Positions 8,410 through 18,500 of a stretch of DNA of 49,543 nt are shown one piece after another. A model generated the notes under the pieces. It made no database searches and was not told the origin of the DNA. It worked only from the letters and a program-made list of their open reading frames with translations. The DNA lies in NCBI RefSeq assembly GCF_900114055.1, contig NZ_FORR01000023.1:1-49543 (forward strand), in the 5' to 3' direction. Position numbers and translations under genes: made by a program. The stretch is from Thermoflavimicrobium dichotomicum (GTDB lineage: Bacteria > Bacillota > Bacilli > Thermoactinomycetales > Thermoactinomycetaceae). Each line of letters opens with the position of its first letter. Positions within the stretch are counted from its first letter, which is position 1.

Positions 8410-9201
8410 ATGAGCTTGCAAAAGTTGGAGGAGAAAATAGGACAATTATTGGAAGCGTTTTCAGGAAAAGCAGGAGTTGCTGTGGAAACGGAAGAAGGAT
8501 GGATTGGCTTTCACGAAAATGAACCTTTTTTGGCAGCCAGTTTAATTAAAGTACCGATTATGATCGAAACCTATCGCCAAGTTCAAGAGGGGCGATTATC
8601 CTTATCCCAGCTTTACCAAATTCCAGAGAAGAAGCGTGTAGGTGGCTCTGGAGTTCTATCTAGTTTAAGGGAGCAAGTTTATGTCTCGTTACAGGATTTG
8701 ATCTCCCTCATGATTATGGTTTCGGACAACACAGCAACCAATTTACTAATTGAGCAGGTAGGATTTGATGCAGTGAATCAATTAGCCTCAAAGTTAAAAT
8801 GTGATCAGACTTTGCTGGGAAGAAAGTTGATGGACTATGCGGCTAAAAGGCGTGGTTTGGAGAATTTTACTTCCGCTGGTGATATGGTTCGATTTTTCAA
8901 GGAGATCATGGAAGGTAGTCTACTCAATGAAACCTATAAAAATTGTGCCTTGGATGTACTAAAGAAGCAACAATTCCAAGCGAAACTCCCTGGGAAGATT
9001 TTGGATCATTTGGAAGGCCATGATTTTATTGCTCATAAGACAGGGGAAATGCGAGATTATGAACACGATGCGGGGATTTTGTCTGTGAATGGAAAAATAG
9101 CTTATGTAGCCGTTCTTACCTCACATGGAACCGATGCGTTTTCACGCCGGAATTTGATTGCGGATGTGGGGAAGGCTTTATTTGACTATTTGAGAGAATG
9201 A
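8410..9201 (+). CDS. Class A beta-lactamase-related serine hydrolase, cytoplasmic
   Basis: A 263-residue protein of the Beta-lactamase2 family (penicillin-binding-protein fold). All three active-site elements are present: S-L-I-K at 44-47 (nucleophile Ser and general-base Lys), S-D-N at 106-108, and K-T-G near 210. Secreted class A beta-lactamases carry a signal peptide; this one starts M-S-L-Q-K-L-E-E and has none. The omega-loop region is short and shows no clear E-x-x-L-N motif, so deacylation of beta-lactams is doubtful. A peptidase, esterase or amidase role is equally possible. AGAGAGGAG precedes the ATG. It lies between two minus-strand nucleotidase genes. Confidence 0.8.
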   Translation: MSLQKLEEKIGQLLEAFSGKAGVAVETEEGWIGFHENEPFLAASLIKVPIMIETYRQVQEGRLSLSQLYQIPEKKRVGGSGVLSSLREQVYVSLQDLISLMIMVSDNTATNLLIEQVGFDAVNQLASKLKCDQTLLGRKLMDYAAKRRGLENFTSAGDMVRFFKEIMEGSLLNETYKNCALDVLKKQQFQAKLPGKILDHLEGHDFIAHKTGEMRDYEHDAGILSVNGKIAYVAVLTSHGTDAFSRRNLIADVGKALFDYLRE

Positions 9202-9259
9202 AGGAATGTACGTTTTTGGATGTGTATCCATGTCTGCTACTGATAAATAGAAACAGGCA

Positions 9260-9302
9260 GTCGTCGATGTCCAGCCATTGAAAAAATCTGGTCATCGACG
9301 AC
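9260..9302. terminator. Hairpin between convergent genes, probable bidirectional terminator
   Basis: GTCGTCGATG (9260-9269) pairs perfectly with CATCGACGAC (9293-9302), and a further CCAG/CTGG extends the stem. It lies between the stops of the serine hydrolase (+) and the second nucleotidase (-). The T-tracts on either side are weak. Confidence 0.45.
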
Positions 9303-9340
9303 AGAGATGCAATAAAAACTCTTCCGTTATTCTTTCGTTT

Positions 9341-11032
9341 TCAATCCACTTTCCCGCCGATAATTCTCCAGTTATGATCCACTTCCGCTTGAATGTTTTG
9401 CTTTTCACGAATGTAGTTGGTGATCAGCTCGGAAACTTCGATGTTAATATCTTTAACGACTGGCTTTCCGGCAAACATGGTATAGTTGCCACCGCCACCA
9501 GCGCGGTAGTTGTTGAGCACGATTTCGTATTCTTTATCCATTTCTAAAGGTTTACCATCCATGTCAGTCAGTTCGACAATGCGTTGTCCTTCTGGTTTGG
9601 ATACATCGATGGTGTAGCGAATGCCTTCCCACATGTCGTAGTTGTAGTGTTGGACTTTGGGAGTAATGAATTTCGGATTCACTTCCACCGGTTGGGTACC
9701 ATCGTTCTGTTTGAAATAGGTGGCTGTTTGTTCCAATGCATCTTTGATATCTTTGCCTTTGACTTTGATGACTTTGAGCGTGTTGGGATAGATATATGTG
9801 CTTAAAATATGGCGAGTGGTAACGTTTTCAGGCAGTCCAGTGACGTTGTTGTCAAATAGGGAAGTGGAAGAAATTTTGGCTCCGCTGACTTCCATTTGGA
9901 CTTTGTTGATAAATTGGATCAAAGCATTGTCATGAGTTCGGAAATAATGATGATCTTTTACGACCATATCCCCGGTGATTTTACCAACCGGCTGATCGAG
10001 GTATTTTTGGGTTGCGTCTTCATAGGATTTGACCAGTTTGAGGACTACGGGATCGGGTTCGACATTGGCCGATTCGAGTAGATCTGCTTTTTTATGTGTT
10101 ACGATCCAACGACCTTTCACTTTGATCAAATCCATATCCACGACCGATAAGTGAGAACCCCACTTATTTGGCTCGGTAATTAATACCCCATTCACACGAA
10201 CCTCTTTGATCGGCACATGCATATGTCCAGCCAGGATGACATCGATTCCAGGTACTTGGGTCGCCAGTTGATAAACCTGGTTTTCTCCATCTGTTTCTGG
10301 TAGCGGAATAATATTCCCTTTTTCATCTTTTTTATGTTCCAGACCACCATGGTAAGACACAAAGATCACATCTGCCTTTTCTTTCTTTTTCATGATGGGA
10401 ACCCATTTTTTGGCTGCTTTTACTACATCGATAAAATCCAGATGCTTGATATGCTCAGGATTTTCCCAGATTGGTACCTTTTGCGTGGTCAGGCCCAGTA
10501 CCCCGACCCGAATCCCATTTTTCATTTTGATGATTTTGTAAGGCTTGGTATAAACTTGATCGGTTCCTTTTTTTAGAGTATTGGCTGAAAGCCATGGGAA
10601 TCTGGCTTCATTTTTTGCTTTTTCCATCACTTGACGGCCGTAGTTGTATTCATGGTTTCCGATCGCCATGGCATCATATTTCAAATAGTTCATGGTAAGC
10701 ATCATCGGGTCGATGGGCTTGTTGTCAACCCGGGCATGGTAATACTCCAGCGGGGAACCCTGAATGGTGTCGCCACTATCCAGGAGAAGAGCTTCTGGAT
10801 TGCGTTTCCTTACTTGTTTAACCAGAGTAGAGATTTTGGCTAAACCAACATCTGCCGGTTTATTGTCTGTATACTGGATGGGCATAATGTTGCCGTGCAG
10901 ATCGCTGGTGGACATAATGGTTAGATGAGCGGTTTTGGGCTGTTTTGCGTTTACGGGGGAGATGGGTAAAAGTAAGGCAGAGCAGAGAAACGTTGTAGCG
11001 AAAACGTTGAAAACTTTTTTCTTACAGGGCAC
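9341..11032 (-). CDS. Secreted 2',3'-cyclic-nucleotide 2'-phosphodiesterase / 5'-nucleotidase family metallophosphatase
   Basis: 563 residues with a Sec signal peptide (K-K-K-V-F-N, hydrophobic core, S-P-V-N-A-K). Metallophosphatase motifs are S-T-S-D-L-H-G, D-S-G-D-T-I-Q-G, G-N-H-E-Y-N-Y-G and A-G-H-M-H-V-P. The C-terminal nucleotidase domain ends in N-Y-R-A-G-G-G-G-N-Y. The T-S-D-L-H-G and Y-R-A-G-G-G-G-N forms fit the CpdB/YfkN cyclic phosphodiesterase branch, whereas the neighbouring nucleotidase has N-D-F-H-G and D-G-G-D-S. The pair could therefore open 2',3'-cyclic nucleotides and then remove the phosphate. The GTG start at 11032 has AGGAGGAA 7 bases upstream. Confidence 0.82.
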   Translation of the reverse strand: MPCKKKVFNVFATTFLCSALLLPISPVNAKQPKTAHLTIMSTSDLHGNIMPIQYTDNKPADVGLAKISTLVKQVRKRNPEALLLDSGDTIQGSPLEYYHARVDNKPIDPMMLTMNYLKYDAMAIGNHEYNYGRQVMEKAKNEARFPWLSANTLKKGTDQVYTKPYKIIKMKNGIRVGVLGLTTQKVPIWENPEHIKHLDFIDVVKAAKKWVPIMKKKEKADVIFVSYHGGLEHKKDEKGNIIPLPETDGENQVYQLATQVPGIDVILAGHMHVPIKEVRVNGVLITEPNKWGSHLSVVDMDLIKVKGRWIVTHKKADLLESANVEPDPVVLKLVKSYEDATQKYLDQPVGKITGDMVVKDHHYFRTHDNALIQFINKVQMEVSGAKISSTSLFDNNVTGLPENVTTRHILSTYIYPNTLKVIKVKGKDIKDALEQTATYFKQNDGTQPVEVNPKFITPKVQHYNYDMWEGIRYTIDVSKPEGQRIVELTDMDGKPLEMDKEYEIVLNNYRAGGGGNYTMFAGKPVVKDINIEVSELITNYIREKQNIQAEVDHNWRIIGGKVD

Positions 11033-11167
11033 GAAATATTCCTCCTGATTTTAAGATTATTTATAATAGATAGAGCAAATCTATTTTAATTGAAAATTTG
11101 ATAAATGAAAAGATATAAGCATCACAGCTTGTTGACACATTTTCTATTATCTGCTGGGTTTGTCAAC

Positions 11168-11324
11168 AGACCCTCATATTGCCGAGCAACACGATCAGAG
11201 GGATGAAACTGTTTTCTGTAAAGCGGAAGGGTAGGCTCCTTACGGAGTGACTGTGATGGTACAGAAGTTTTTACGGAAGAAGGAACCTATCCCGAAGAGC
11301 AGAATAAACGTATCCATATTTTCA
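11168..11324. repeat. 157-bp structured direct repeat, copy 1 (upstream of csaA)
   Basis: The element begins AGACCCTCAT and ends ATATTTTCA, and has exactly the same length as copy 2, with about 20 substitutions and no gaps. Both copies can fold into two domains. The first is CCCTC/GAGGG enclosing a small hairpin around GCCGAGC. The second is a long stem whose arms start near 11230 and 11281, capped by GTGACTGT/ACAG...TTAC. One pair differs as A-U here and G-C in copy 2, and others alternate between G-U and Watson-Crick. Such changes suggest selection on RNA structure. It precedes csaA (+) and also lies 5' of the minus-strand nucleotidase. No known riboswitch was recognised. Confidence 0.75.
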
Positions 11325-11439
11325 TGGCAGTCTCGGTTTCGGTAGACTTGTTCGGACAGAAGGGTATGAGAAAATGGAAGTAGTATTTTTTCAATGCAGC
11401 TTGAACAATAGGGAATGATGTCAGAAAGGAGTGACGCTT

Positions 11440-11778
11440 GTGTCTACAATTACATATGGCGATTTTGAAAAAGTGGAAATGCGTGTGGGGAAGGTGATTC
11501 GGGCTGAAGCATTTCCGAAAGCAAGGAAACCTGCTTATAAATTATGGATTGATTTTGGAGATGAGATTGGGGTTAAAAAGTCCAGTGCGCAGATTACGAA
11601 GCTCTATCAATTGGAGGAACTGGTTGGGAAGAAAGTGATTGCTGTAACCAATTTCCCACCCAAGCAAATTGCCGACTTCAAGTCGGAAGTATTGGTACTG
11701 GGAGTAGAAACCGAAGAGGGAGCTGTATCCCTTTTACAAGTGGATCATGATGTACCATTGGGACGTCGGGTTTTCTAA
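11440..11778 (+). CDS. csaA: CsaA-type tRNA-binding domain chaperone protein
   Basis: A 112-residue single OB-fold tRNA-binding domain, the usual length for CsaA. It shows F-E-K-V-E-M-R-V-G-K-V, the segment R-K-P-A-Y-K-L-W-I-D-F-G, K-S-S-A-Q-I-T and V-T-N-F-P-P-K-Q-I-A, all typical of B. subtilis CsaA. That protein is a dimer that binds tRNA and has been described as a secretion-related chaperone. GTG at 11440 is chosen because AAAGGAG (11425-11431) ends 8 bases before it; the GTG at 11431 overlaps that site. The gene is bracketed by two copies of a 157-bp structured repeat. Confidence 0.9.
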   Translation: MSTITYGDFEKVEMRVGKVIRAEAFPKARKPAYKLWIDFGDEIGVKKSSAQITKLYQLEELVGKKVIAVTNFPPKQIADFKSEVLVLGVETEEGAVSLLQVDHDVPLGRRVF

Positions 11779-11813
11779 AGAAAGAAACACAGCCGCCAAG
11801 CTGTTTCCAGGAT

Positions 11814-11970
11814 AGACCCTCATGTTGCCGAGCAACATGATCAGAGGGATGAAACTGTTTTCTATAAAGCGGAGGGATGGGTTCCTTGTGGAGTGACTGT
11901 GATGGTACAGAAGTCGTCACGGAGGAAGGAACCCATCCCGGAGCGCAGGAGTAACATATCCATATTTTCA
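11814..11970. repeat. 157-bp structured direct repeat, copy 2 (downstream of csaA)
   Basis: Same orientation and length as copy 1. The long stem is perfect here: 14 bases GGGATGGGTTCCTT pair with AAGGAACCCATCCC. The inner GTGACTGT/ACAG...TCAC stem and the CATGTTGC/GCAACATG hairpin near the 5' end are also complete. It lies between the convergent ends of csaA and the HEAT-repeat gene. It has no terminal inverted repeats or target duplication, so a simple MITE is not evident. Confidence 0.75.
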
Positions 11971-12073
11971 GGGATAGAGAAACGTGCTTGGGCGGCTGTT
12001 TTATTATGGGCTTATCAGATTTTGCACCAAATGTCATCGATGCAGCTGGATATCGCTTGTTTATTTGGGATAT

Positions 12074-15000
12074 TCATTCTTGCTCGGGCAACGTAAATTG
12101 TGCGGCAGAAGCAACGAGCGGTGACGAATCCTGGCGGTATTGCTTCAGTCGCTGAATATACTTAGCTTTCCAACCGTTTTGCTTCGCTTGGGATACCAGA
12201 GCGGCAAGAGCCAGGCGACGTAGGTATTCGTGCGAACTGGAAGAGAATGCAAGTTCCAATTCCTCCATTCCTTTGAGATTCCGATTGGATGAAAGTTGTT
12301 CGAAGGTATGGATTGCAGTGATCAATGCTTCGGCAGTGATTTCGTTTCGAGCTACTGCGCTTTGGCATTCTTGCATGACTTCTGGCCAGGGCAACACTTG
12401 GATGATCAAGGATAGACGAAATCCAATGGTGAGCGGATCGCTCGCCAGGACTTTCACAACTTCACGAACCGTTTGTTCCAATTGTGCACCATTCCAATGC
12501 CGTCTCCATTGGATTTGTTCAAATAGCACGTCCAAAGCGATTTTTAATACCCGACGGTTCGGTAGAATCTGCTTGAAGACCTGTCCAATAGCGGGAGAAG
12601 GCATCTCCTTGTATATGTGATAAATGGCAGAGGCCGATAAAGTGACTTCCGTTTCAGCAGATGATTGCAAACAGCGGAGAAGAGAAGGCAATAGCTCCGT
12701 CCCTGGATCTTCCAGTTGATCCATCTGGGCAAGCGTAATCCATTGGCTCAGTACATTTAAACGAACCGAAATCTCAGGGTGCTTTAGCATACTTTGCAAG
12801 AGTTGGATCCAACGTGTTTTGACATCCGAAGACATAATGTCAGCAGGAATCCGACAGATCGATCGGGCAATATGTGGATCATCAGAAGATGCGTCTTCAC
12901 TGAAGATTTTCCATGTTTCTTCCTGTTCGAGATAATTCCACAATGCGCGATGCAAGGCAATGCGCACATCGCGATGCAATGGTTTCTTCGCTATTTTCAA
13001 TAGTTCCTGATATGCTTCGTCATTTTGCAAATCGCCGAGTAAGCGTACAACCTCTTTAAATACGGTGACTTTATCCTGGGGTGTCTGTAATAAGATAGAG
13101 ACAGCCTGTTTGGGTGGCATATCGATAAGAGCCTGACGTAAAGCATAAATGGCTACTCTGGCACGATTGTCTTGCAGTGCCTCGATTAAAGTCGAAACTC
13201 CTTGCCCACTATCCAATCTGCCCAAGGCTTGCAAGGCCCAGTCTCGGATCGGTTCTCTTGCGTTTTTTGCCAGTTGAACGAGAAACGTCGGATCCAGGCA
13301 TGGAAGTTGGGATAATTGGCGAATAGCCGTCTGTACGGTTGGTAGATCCTGCTTTGAATCCATAATGACCTGGATGAGGAGTTTCCCATATAATTCTTGT
13401 TGTTTTGTGGACCAACGCTGAAAACCTCTGTCTAAAAGAAAAATGATATGTGTTTTTCCCGTTGTAAAACGTCCTCGATATCTACGTTCCAGGTAATGAT
13501 AACGAGTCAGCAAGTCTTGGCGATGTTTATGTACATATTCATGGATCGCTGTGAAAACAATCCAGCTCTGATCATGTTCCAGCAGTTTGGGTACAAGCGT
13601 TCGAAAACGATCGGGACGGTACTTCTGAATGACATGGAGGATGCGATCCCCTATGGAATGGGAAGTGATATCCATTAAAGCATCTTCCAACAAATCAATC
13701 AGTTCATCAAATACCTGCAATCGTTTGCCGAGACTTTCTGCGAAATTTAAAAGTTGCGGATCGCGTTCACGATGTCTCCAGGCTTGTAAAATGGGAAGGA
13801 TGATTGGCTTTAACTGGTGGATATCGTCATCCGTGAACCTTTGCTCCAGCGATGTCAAATAAATGGTTCCTCTTTCTTTCATTAGAATGGTGATCCACTC
13901 CAAGGCCCATTTTGGATGAAAAGGAATCATACGGATCAGCAAATCTTGAATGAAACTGGAAGTTTGGTGTGAAAGGTCTTTGGCATCAAAGGCAGAACGA
14001 AGAATGATGTCCAGCTCGATGAGGTGTGTATTTTTCCAGATACTGGGTGGTAATTGGGCCAAACTGTGAAAGATCTCACTTTTCACCGGATCCGGCTCAT
14101 ATCGTTTCTCTTTGACAATGGCTAACATATCTGATAGATGTTTTCGTTGGAAACGAACGGACAAAATCAATTTCGAGAGGGCATGAGCACGTAATGACTC
14201 CTCTGGGCTGTTTAAGTGAGGGGTAACTTCCTTCATCATCTCATTCCATGTTAAAAATTCTACATAAGAAAGCCGAAGATAAGGATCATCTCCCGCTTGA
14301 ATCCAGGGTAAACGCAGATGGCGACGTGCTTCCTGTTCCCGTAATTCGCCAGGTAAAAGAGAGAGAATATCTGGACTGATCAAACCATCTTGATTACGCC
14401 ACTGATATTGACAGGCCTGAAAAACTTGGATGCGTGTTTCTGGGTCCAAGCGGCGAAACCAGTGAACTGGATTCCTGGATTGCAACAAGGTTTGAGGCTG
14501 TTTTTTGATCAAAGCGAGTAATTGTTCGGGATTTAATCGATGGGCAATCGGGCCAAGTTGGATAGGGATCTCTTCTTCTGTTTCCAAAATCATCTTGACG
14601 ATTTCATTTGGACAACGTTTGGAAAGTGGAGTCAGAGGAATTTGAGTTAGCGAAACGTGATGACGTAACGCATCGACAAGGGAAAGGGTTTGCTCAGGGC
14701 AGTGTTCAACCAAAATAGGTAGAACGATACGGATACACCACAGCCATTGTTTTTGAAATTTTCCTTGCTGGAGTTGTTGTTGTAATAAATCAACCATTTG
14801 TCTGGGGTAATTTCGCGCTATTCTTGTCCATAAATCAGAATGGGTTCGATTGATCCAGATATGGATATATTTCTCGATGAGTGAAGGAGATCCAAAGGCA
14901 AGGTATTCCACAAACTTGGGATCTTGTTTGGCTGCCATTTGCTCCAAATAGGTGTCAATACATTGGAACCGTTTGCGTTTCCATAACCCTTTTAATAATC

Positions 15001-15325
15001 GGGTTCGGGTGGAAAGAGGTGATTGATCCAGCAAGGTGCATATCTGTTGATCATCACAAATGAGGACTGCCAGTTTTGTGGCCAAGGAACGGATCGTTCT
15101 GGATGAATCGCCCATCGCTCGCATTACATGCTGCGCATCGAGACTACCATAACAGGAATAGAGAGCGAGATAGCGTTGATAGAAATCGCCTTGTTCCAAT
15201 TGAGCGATGATTTCTTGTGCATCTTGATCACCTTTCATTCTCCAATTTCTACCGAGTTGGATCATATAACGAATACGCTCTGAATGACACAAGGGTTCCA
15301 GTTTGTGTAATAATTTGTCTATCAT
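12074..15325 (-). CDS. Large HEAT-repeat protein, function unknown
   Basis: 1083 residues, soluble, built of many alpha-helical HEAT/armadillo-like repeats. The clearest are near the middle, for example A-R-E-P-I-R-D-W-A-L-Q-A-L-G-R-L and D-N-R-A-R-V-A-I-Y-A-L-R-Q-A-L, followed by D-V-R-I-A-L-H-R-A-L. No catalytic motif, membrane segment or signal is visible. The ATG at 15325 is preferred because ACGGAGGAC lies 9-10 bases upstream, whereas an in-frame ATG at 15361 has no site. It is divergent from smc and separated from it by 218 bp. Such scaffolds often mediate protein assembly; the partner is unknown. Confidence 0.75.
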   Translation of the reverse strand: MIDKLLHKLEPLCHSERIRYMIQLGRNWRMKGDQDAQEIIAQLEQGDFYQRYLALYSCYGSLDAQHVMRAMGDSSRTIRSLATKLAVLICDDQQICTLLDQSPLSTRTRLLKGLWKRKRFQCIDTYLEQMAAKQDPKFVEYLAFGSPSLIEKYIHIWINRTHSDLWTRIARNYPRQMVDLLQQQLQQGKFQKQWLWCIRIVLPILVEHCPEQTLSLVDALRHHVSLTQIPLTPLSKRCPNEIVKMILETEEEIPIQLGPIAHRLNPEQLLALIKKQPQTLLQSRNPVHWFRRLDPETRIQVFQACQYQWRNQDGLISPDILSLLPGELREQEARRHLRLPWIQAGDDPYLRLSYVEFLTWNEMMKEVTPHLNSPEESLRAHALSKLILSVRFQRKHLSDMLAIVKEKRYEPDPVKSEIFHSLAQLPPSIWKNTHLIELDIILRSAFDAKDLSHQTSSFIQDLLIRMIPFHPKWALEWITILMKERGTIYLTSLEQRFTDDDIHQLKPIILPILQAWRHRERDPQLLNFAESLGKRLQVFDELIDLLEDALMDITSHSIGDRILHVIQKYRPDRFRTLVPKLLEHDQSWIVFTAIHEYVHKHRQDLLTRYHYLERRYRGRFTTGKTHIIFLLDRGFQRWSTKQQELYGKLLIQVIMDSKQDLPTVQTAIRQLSQLPCLDPTFLVQLAKNAREPIRDWALQALGRLDSGQGVSTLIEALQDNRARVAIYALRQALIDMPPKQAVSILLQTPQDKVTVFKEVVRLLGDLQNDEAYQELLKIAKKPLHRDVRIALHRALWNYLEQEETWKIFSEDASSDDPHIARSICRIPADIMSSDVKTRWIQLLQSMLKHPEISVRLNVLSQWITLAQMDQLEDPGTELLPSLLRCLQSSAETEVTLSASAIYHIYKEMPSPAIGQVFKQILPNRRVLKIALDVLFEQIQWRRHWNGAQLEQTVREVVKVLASDPLTIGFRLSLIIQVLPWPEVMQECQSAVARNEITAEALITAIHTFEQLSSNRNLKGMEELELAFSSSSHEYLRRLALAALVSQAKQNGWKAKYIQRLKQYRQDSSPLVASAAQFTLPEQE

Positions 15326-15463
15326 AAATAAGTCCTCCGTATTGAAAATGAAATAATTCAAAAATAAATTATACTATAGAAAATATGATTTGTATGGAGC
15401 AATCCTGAAAATATGGATTGATACATTTCTCCTGCACTTCGGGATGGGTTAAAAAACATCTGG

Positions 15464-15498
15464 ACATCCAAATGATTTCTCTCGTTGGATGTTTTTTT
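15464..15498 (+). terminator. Hairpin with T-tract upstream of smc
   Basis: ACATCCAA (15464-15471) and TTGGATGT (15485-15492) are followed by seven T. No plus-strand gene precedes it, so it may be a leader attenuator of smc or an insulator against antisense transcripts. Confidence 0.5.
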
Positions 15499-15499
15499 A

Positions 15500-15508
15500 T
15501 GCTAAAAT
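15500..15508 (+). promoter_or_regulatory. Candidate extended -10 promoter element for smc
   Basis: TGCTAAAAT lies 36 bases before the smc start, just after the T-tract of the hairpin. It fits an extended -10 (TG-N-TAAAAT). No good -35 is seen. Confidence 0.35.
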
Positions 15509-15543
15509 ATAGCAGTTGACCATATAGAGAGGAGGGGAAGTTT

Positions 15544-18500
15544 ATGTACTTGAAACGTTTGGAAATGATTGGTTTCAAATCGTTTGCGGATCGCACTGAA
15601 CTTGAGTTTGTGCCGGGGATTACCGCAGTCGTTGGACCCAATGGAAGCGGAAAGAGTAATGTAACCGATGGCATTCGTTGGGTACTTGGAGAGCAAAGTG
15701 CGAAATCTCTTCGTGGTTCCAAAATGGAGGATGTCATTTTTGCGGGAAGTGATACACGAAAACCTGTCGGTTACTGCGAAGTGTCCATCACCTTTGATAA
15801 TACGGAACGAAAACTGCCCGTTGACTATACGGAAGTAACCGTAACCAGACGTGTATACCGTTCCGGAGAAAGTGAATATTTATTGAATAAAAAGCCTTGT
15901 CGCTTGAAAGATATTACCGAATTGTTTATGGATACAGGAATCGGTAAAGAAGCGTACTCGATGATTGGACAAGGTCGTATTGATGATATTCTCAGTACCA
16001 AATCTGAGGACCGGCGTGCCATTTTTGAAGAAGCGGCCGGAATCGTAAAATACAAAACCCGGAAAAAAGAAGCCGAAAAGAAATTGGAAAATACGGAACA
16101 GAATCTGGCACGGATTCATGACTTGATTCATGAGCTCGATGGACAAGTGGGGCCATTGACAGAGCAGGCGGAGAAAGCCAAGCAGTATAAAGAATTGAAA
16201 AAAGAGCTTGAACAAATTGAAGTCGGATTGTATGTACATAAAATCGAAACGTTGCATGAAAAGTGGCAACAAGCTACTCAAGAAGTCAAACAGTTGACCC
16301 AGGAGCAACTGGTATTATCCACGGAAGTGAGCAAAAAAGAGGCACAGTTGGAGGAATTGAAATATCAGTTGGGTGAGCTGGATCGTTATTTTGAACAGGT
16401 GCAGGCCGAACTGTTACAAGTGAGTGAAGAATTGGAAAAAGCAGAAGGGCAGCGGGAAGTATGGCTGGAACGAGGTCGGAGCAGGGAAAATGCCCGTAAA
16501 CAGCTGCGGGAACGGATTCAGGCACTTGAGATGGAAATGAATCGTCTCAAGGAAGAAAAAGAGAAGGTGGATCAGCGGTTAGCCGAGAAAAAACAGGAGC
16601 TGAGAGAAGCCGAAGCCAAATGTTTGGAAGCGCAGGAAAAGATGGCTTTATTTGCTGAAGATGAGGCGGAACAGTTGGAAGTGTGGAACGGGCAATTGCA
16701 ACAGCAGCGCAATCAGCTCGTGGCTTTGAATAGTGAAAAGCGTTATGTGATCGAGCAAATGGAGCAACTGGAGGAGCAGGTAAAAAAATATCAAGAGCAA
16801 AAAGAATCGTATGAGTCACAAATTGCTTCGGGTCAGGCGCAGCTTGTGGAAGTGGAGAAACAGATTGGTCAAATCGAAGGGTTACTGAAACAGGCAGTAG
16901 AGCAAACCCGATTGCTGGTTGAAGAGCGGAATCATCTGGAACGCCAGGAGAAAAGTTTGCTGCAAGAGAATCGGAAATTCGAACAGCGATATAACCGTTT
17001 GCGCTCCCAGCTCGATGTCGTCAAGGAAATGGAAGCAGAGCATACAGGTTTTTTTCAGGGTGTCAAAGAGATCCTGAAAGCCCGTGATCGTGGCGTGGGT
17101 TCGCTACGAGGAGTGCAGGGAGCCGTTGCCCAATTGATTCAGGTACCCGAAAAGTATGAAGCAGCTATTGAGACAGCACTGGGCGGAGCCCTTCAACATC
17201 TCGTCGTGGAGAATGAGCAGACAGGGCGCCAGGGAATCGCTTACTTGAAAGAGAAGCGATTGGGACGGGCCACCTTTTTGCCACTGGATGTCATTCAGGG
17301 ACGCACCTTGTCCAACCAGGATGTCCAGCGATTGCAAAATCTGTCTGGATTTGTGGGGATTGCATCTGATTTGGTGCAAACCGATGCAAAATATGAGAAA
17401 CTCGTTTCCCATTTGCTGGGCCTGGTTGTGGTGGCTGAAACATTGGAACAGGCCAATCAGATTGCCCGGCAATTGCAGTACCGTTATCGGGTGGTAACCC
17501 TGGATGGAGATGTGGTGAATCCGGGCGGTTCGATGACAGGAGGAAGTCGCCAACAGTCCAAAACCAATTTATTGGGGCGTTCCCGGCAAATCGAAGAACT
17601 GGAGCAACAAATTGCCCAGCTGAAGCAAGAATGGAACCAGGTGGAGGAAAGTCTTGCCCAACTCTATGAACAAAAACAAAAACTGGAACGCGACTGGGAA
17701 GAGATCCGTACCCAGGGTGAAGAGCGCCGCCTGAAAGAACAGGAATTGCGCGGACAAAAACGGGAACTGGGCAATCATGTTGAACGAATAAAGAAAGAAC
17801 TTGCCCTATTAAAGCAAACGAGTATGCAATCCGAAGAGAAACGCGAAAAATTGAAACATCGTTACCAAGAAATTGAAGAACAGGCACAAAGCTTGGAGCA
17901 GGCCATCCGTCAATTGGAAGAGCAAATGGCTGCTTGCCAATTGCGAGTGAAGGAGCAGGCAACGGCAAAGGCAGATGTCCATGAACAGTTGACGGAATGG
18001 AGAGTCACTGTTGCCAAACTGCGTCAGGAAACAGCCAACTTGGCGGAAAATCTGGAACGGATGGAGCAGGAATGGAATCGACTCCGTCAGCAAAAAGAAG
18101 AAGCACAAGCCGAATTGGAACAACTGGATCAGCAGAAGGAAACAGGAACGCAGGAGTTGGAAGAACTGGCTGTACATATCGAACAATTGCGAGAGAAAAA
18201 GCTCACTACACAAGAAAAAGTGGCGAAAGCACGTGAACAGCGTGAAAAGCTGAGACGGGAACGCGAAGAGCAGGAGCAGGAGATTCGGGCTGACCAGCAA
18301 ACATTGCGTAAACTGTCTGAACAGCTAAAGAGCGGGGAAGTACGTGTAAACCGTTTGGATGTCGAACTGAATCATCTCTTGCAAAAGCTGGCGGAAGAGT
18401 ATGAAATGACATATGAACGGGCGAAAGAGTTATATGCCCGTCCGGAGGAACCAAACAAGGCCGAGCGGCAAGTTCGTTCCATCAAGCAGCAGATCACCGC

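Noticed and set aside
11168-11970. Known riboswitch (M-box, SAM, lysine, ydaO) for the csaA-flanking repeats
   Set aside because: Short motif resemblances such as GGCTCCT or GATGAAAC occur, but the conserved cores and junctions of those classes are not present.
15369-15737. Minus-strand frame covering the start of smc
   Set aside because: It is antisense to conserved smc codons and explained by them.
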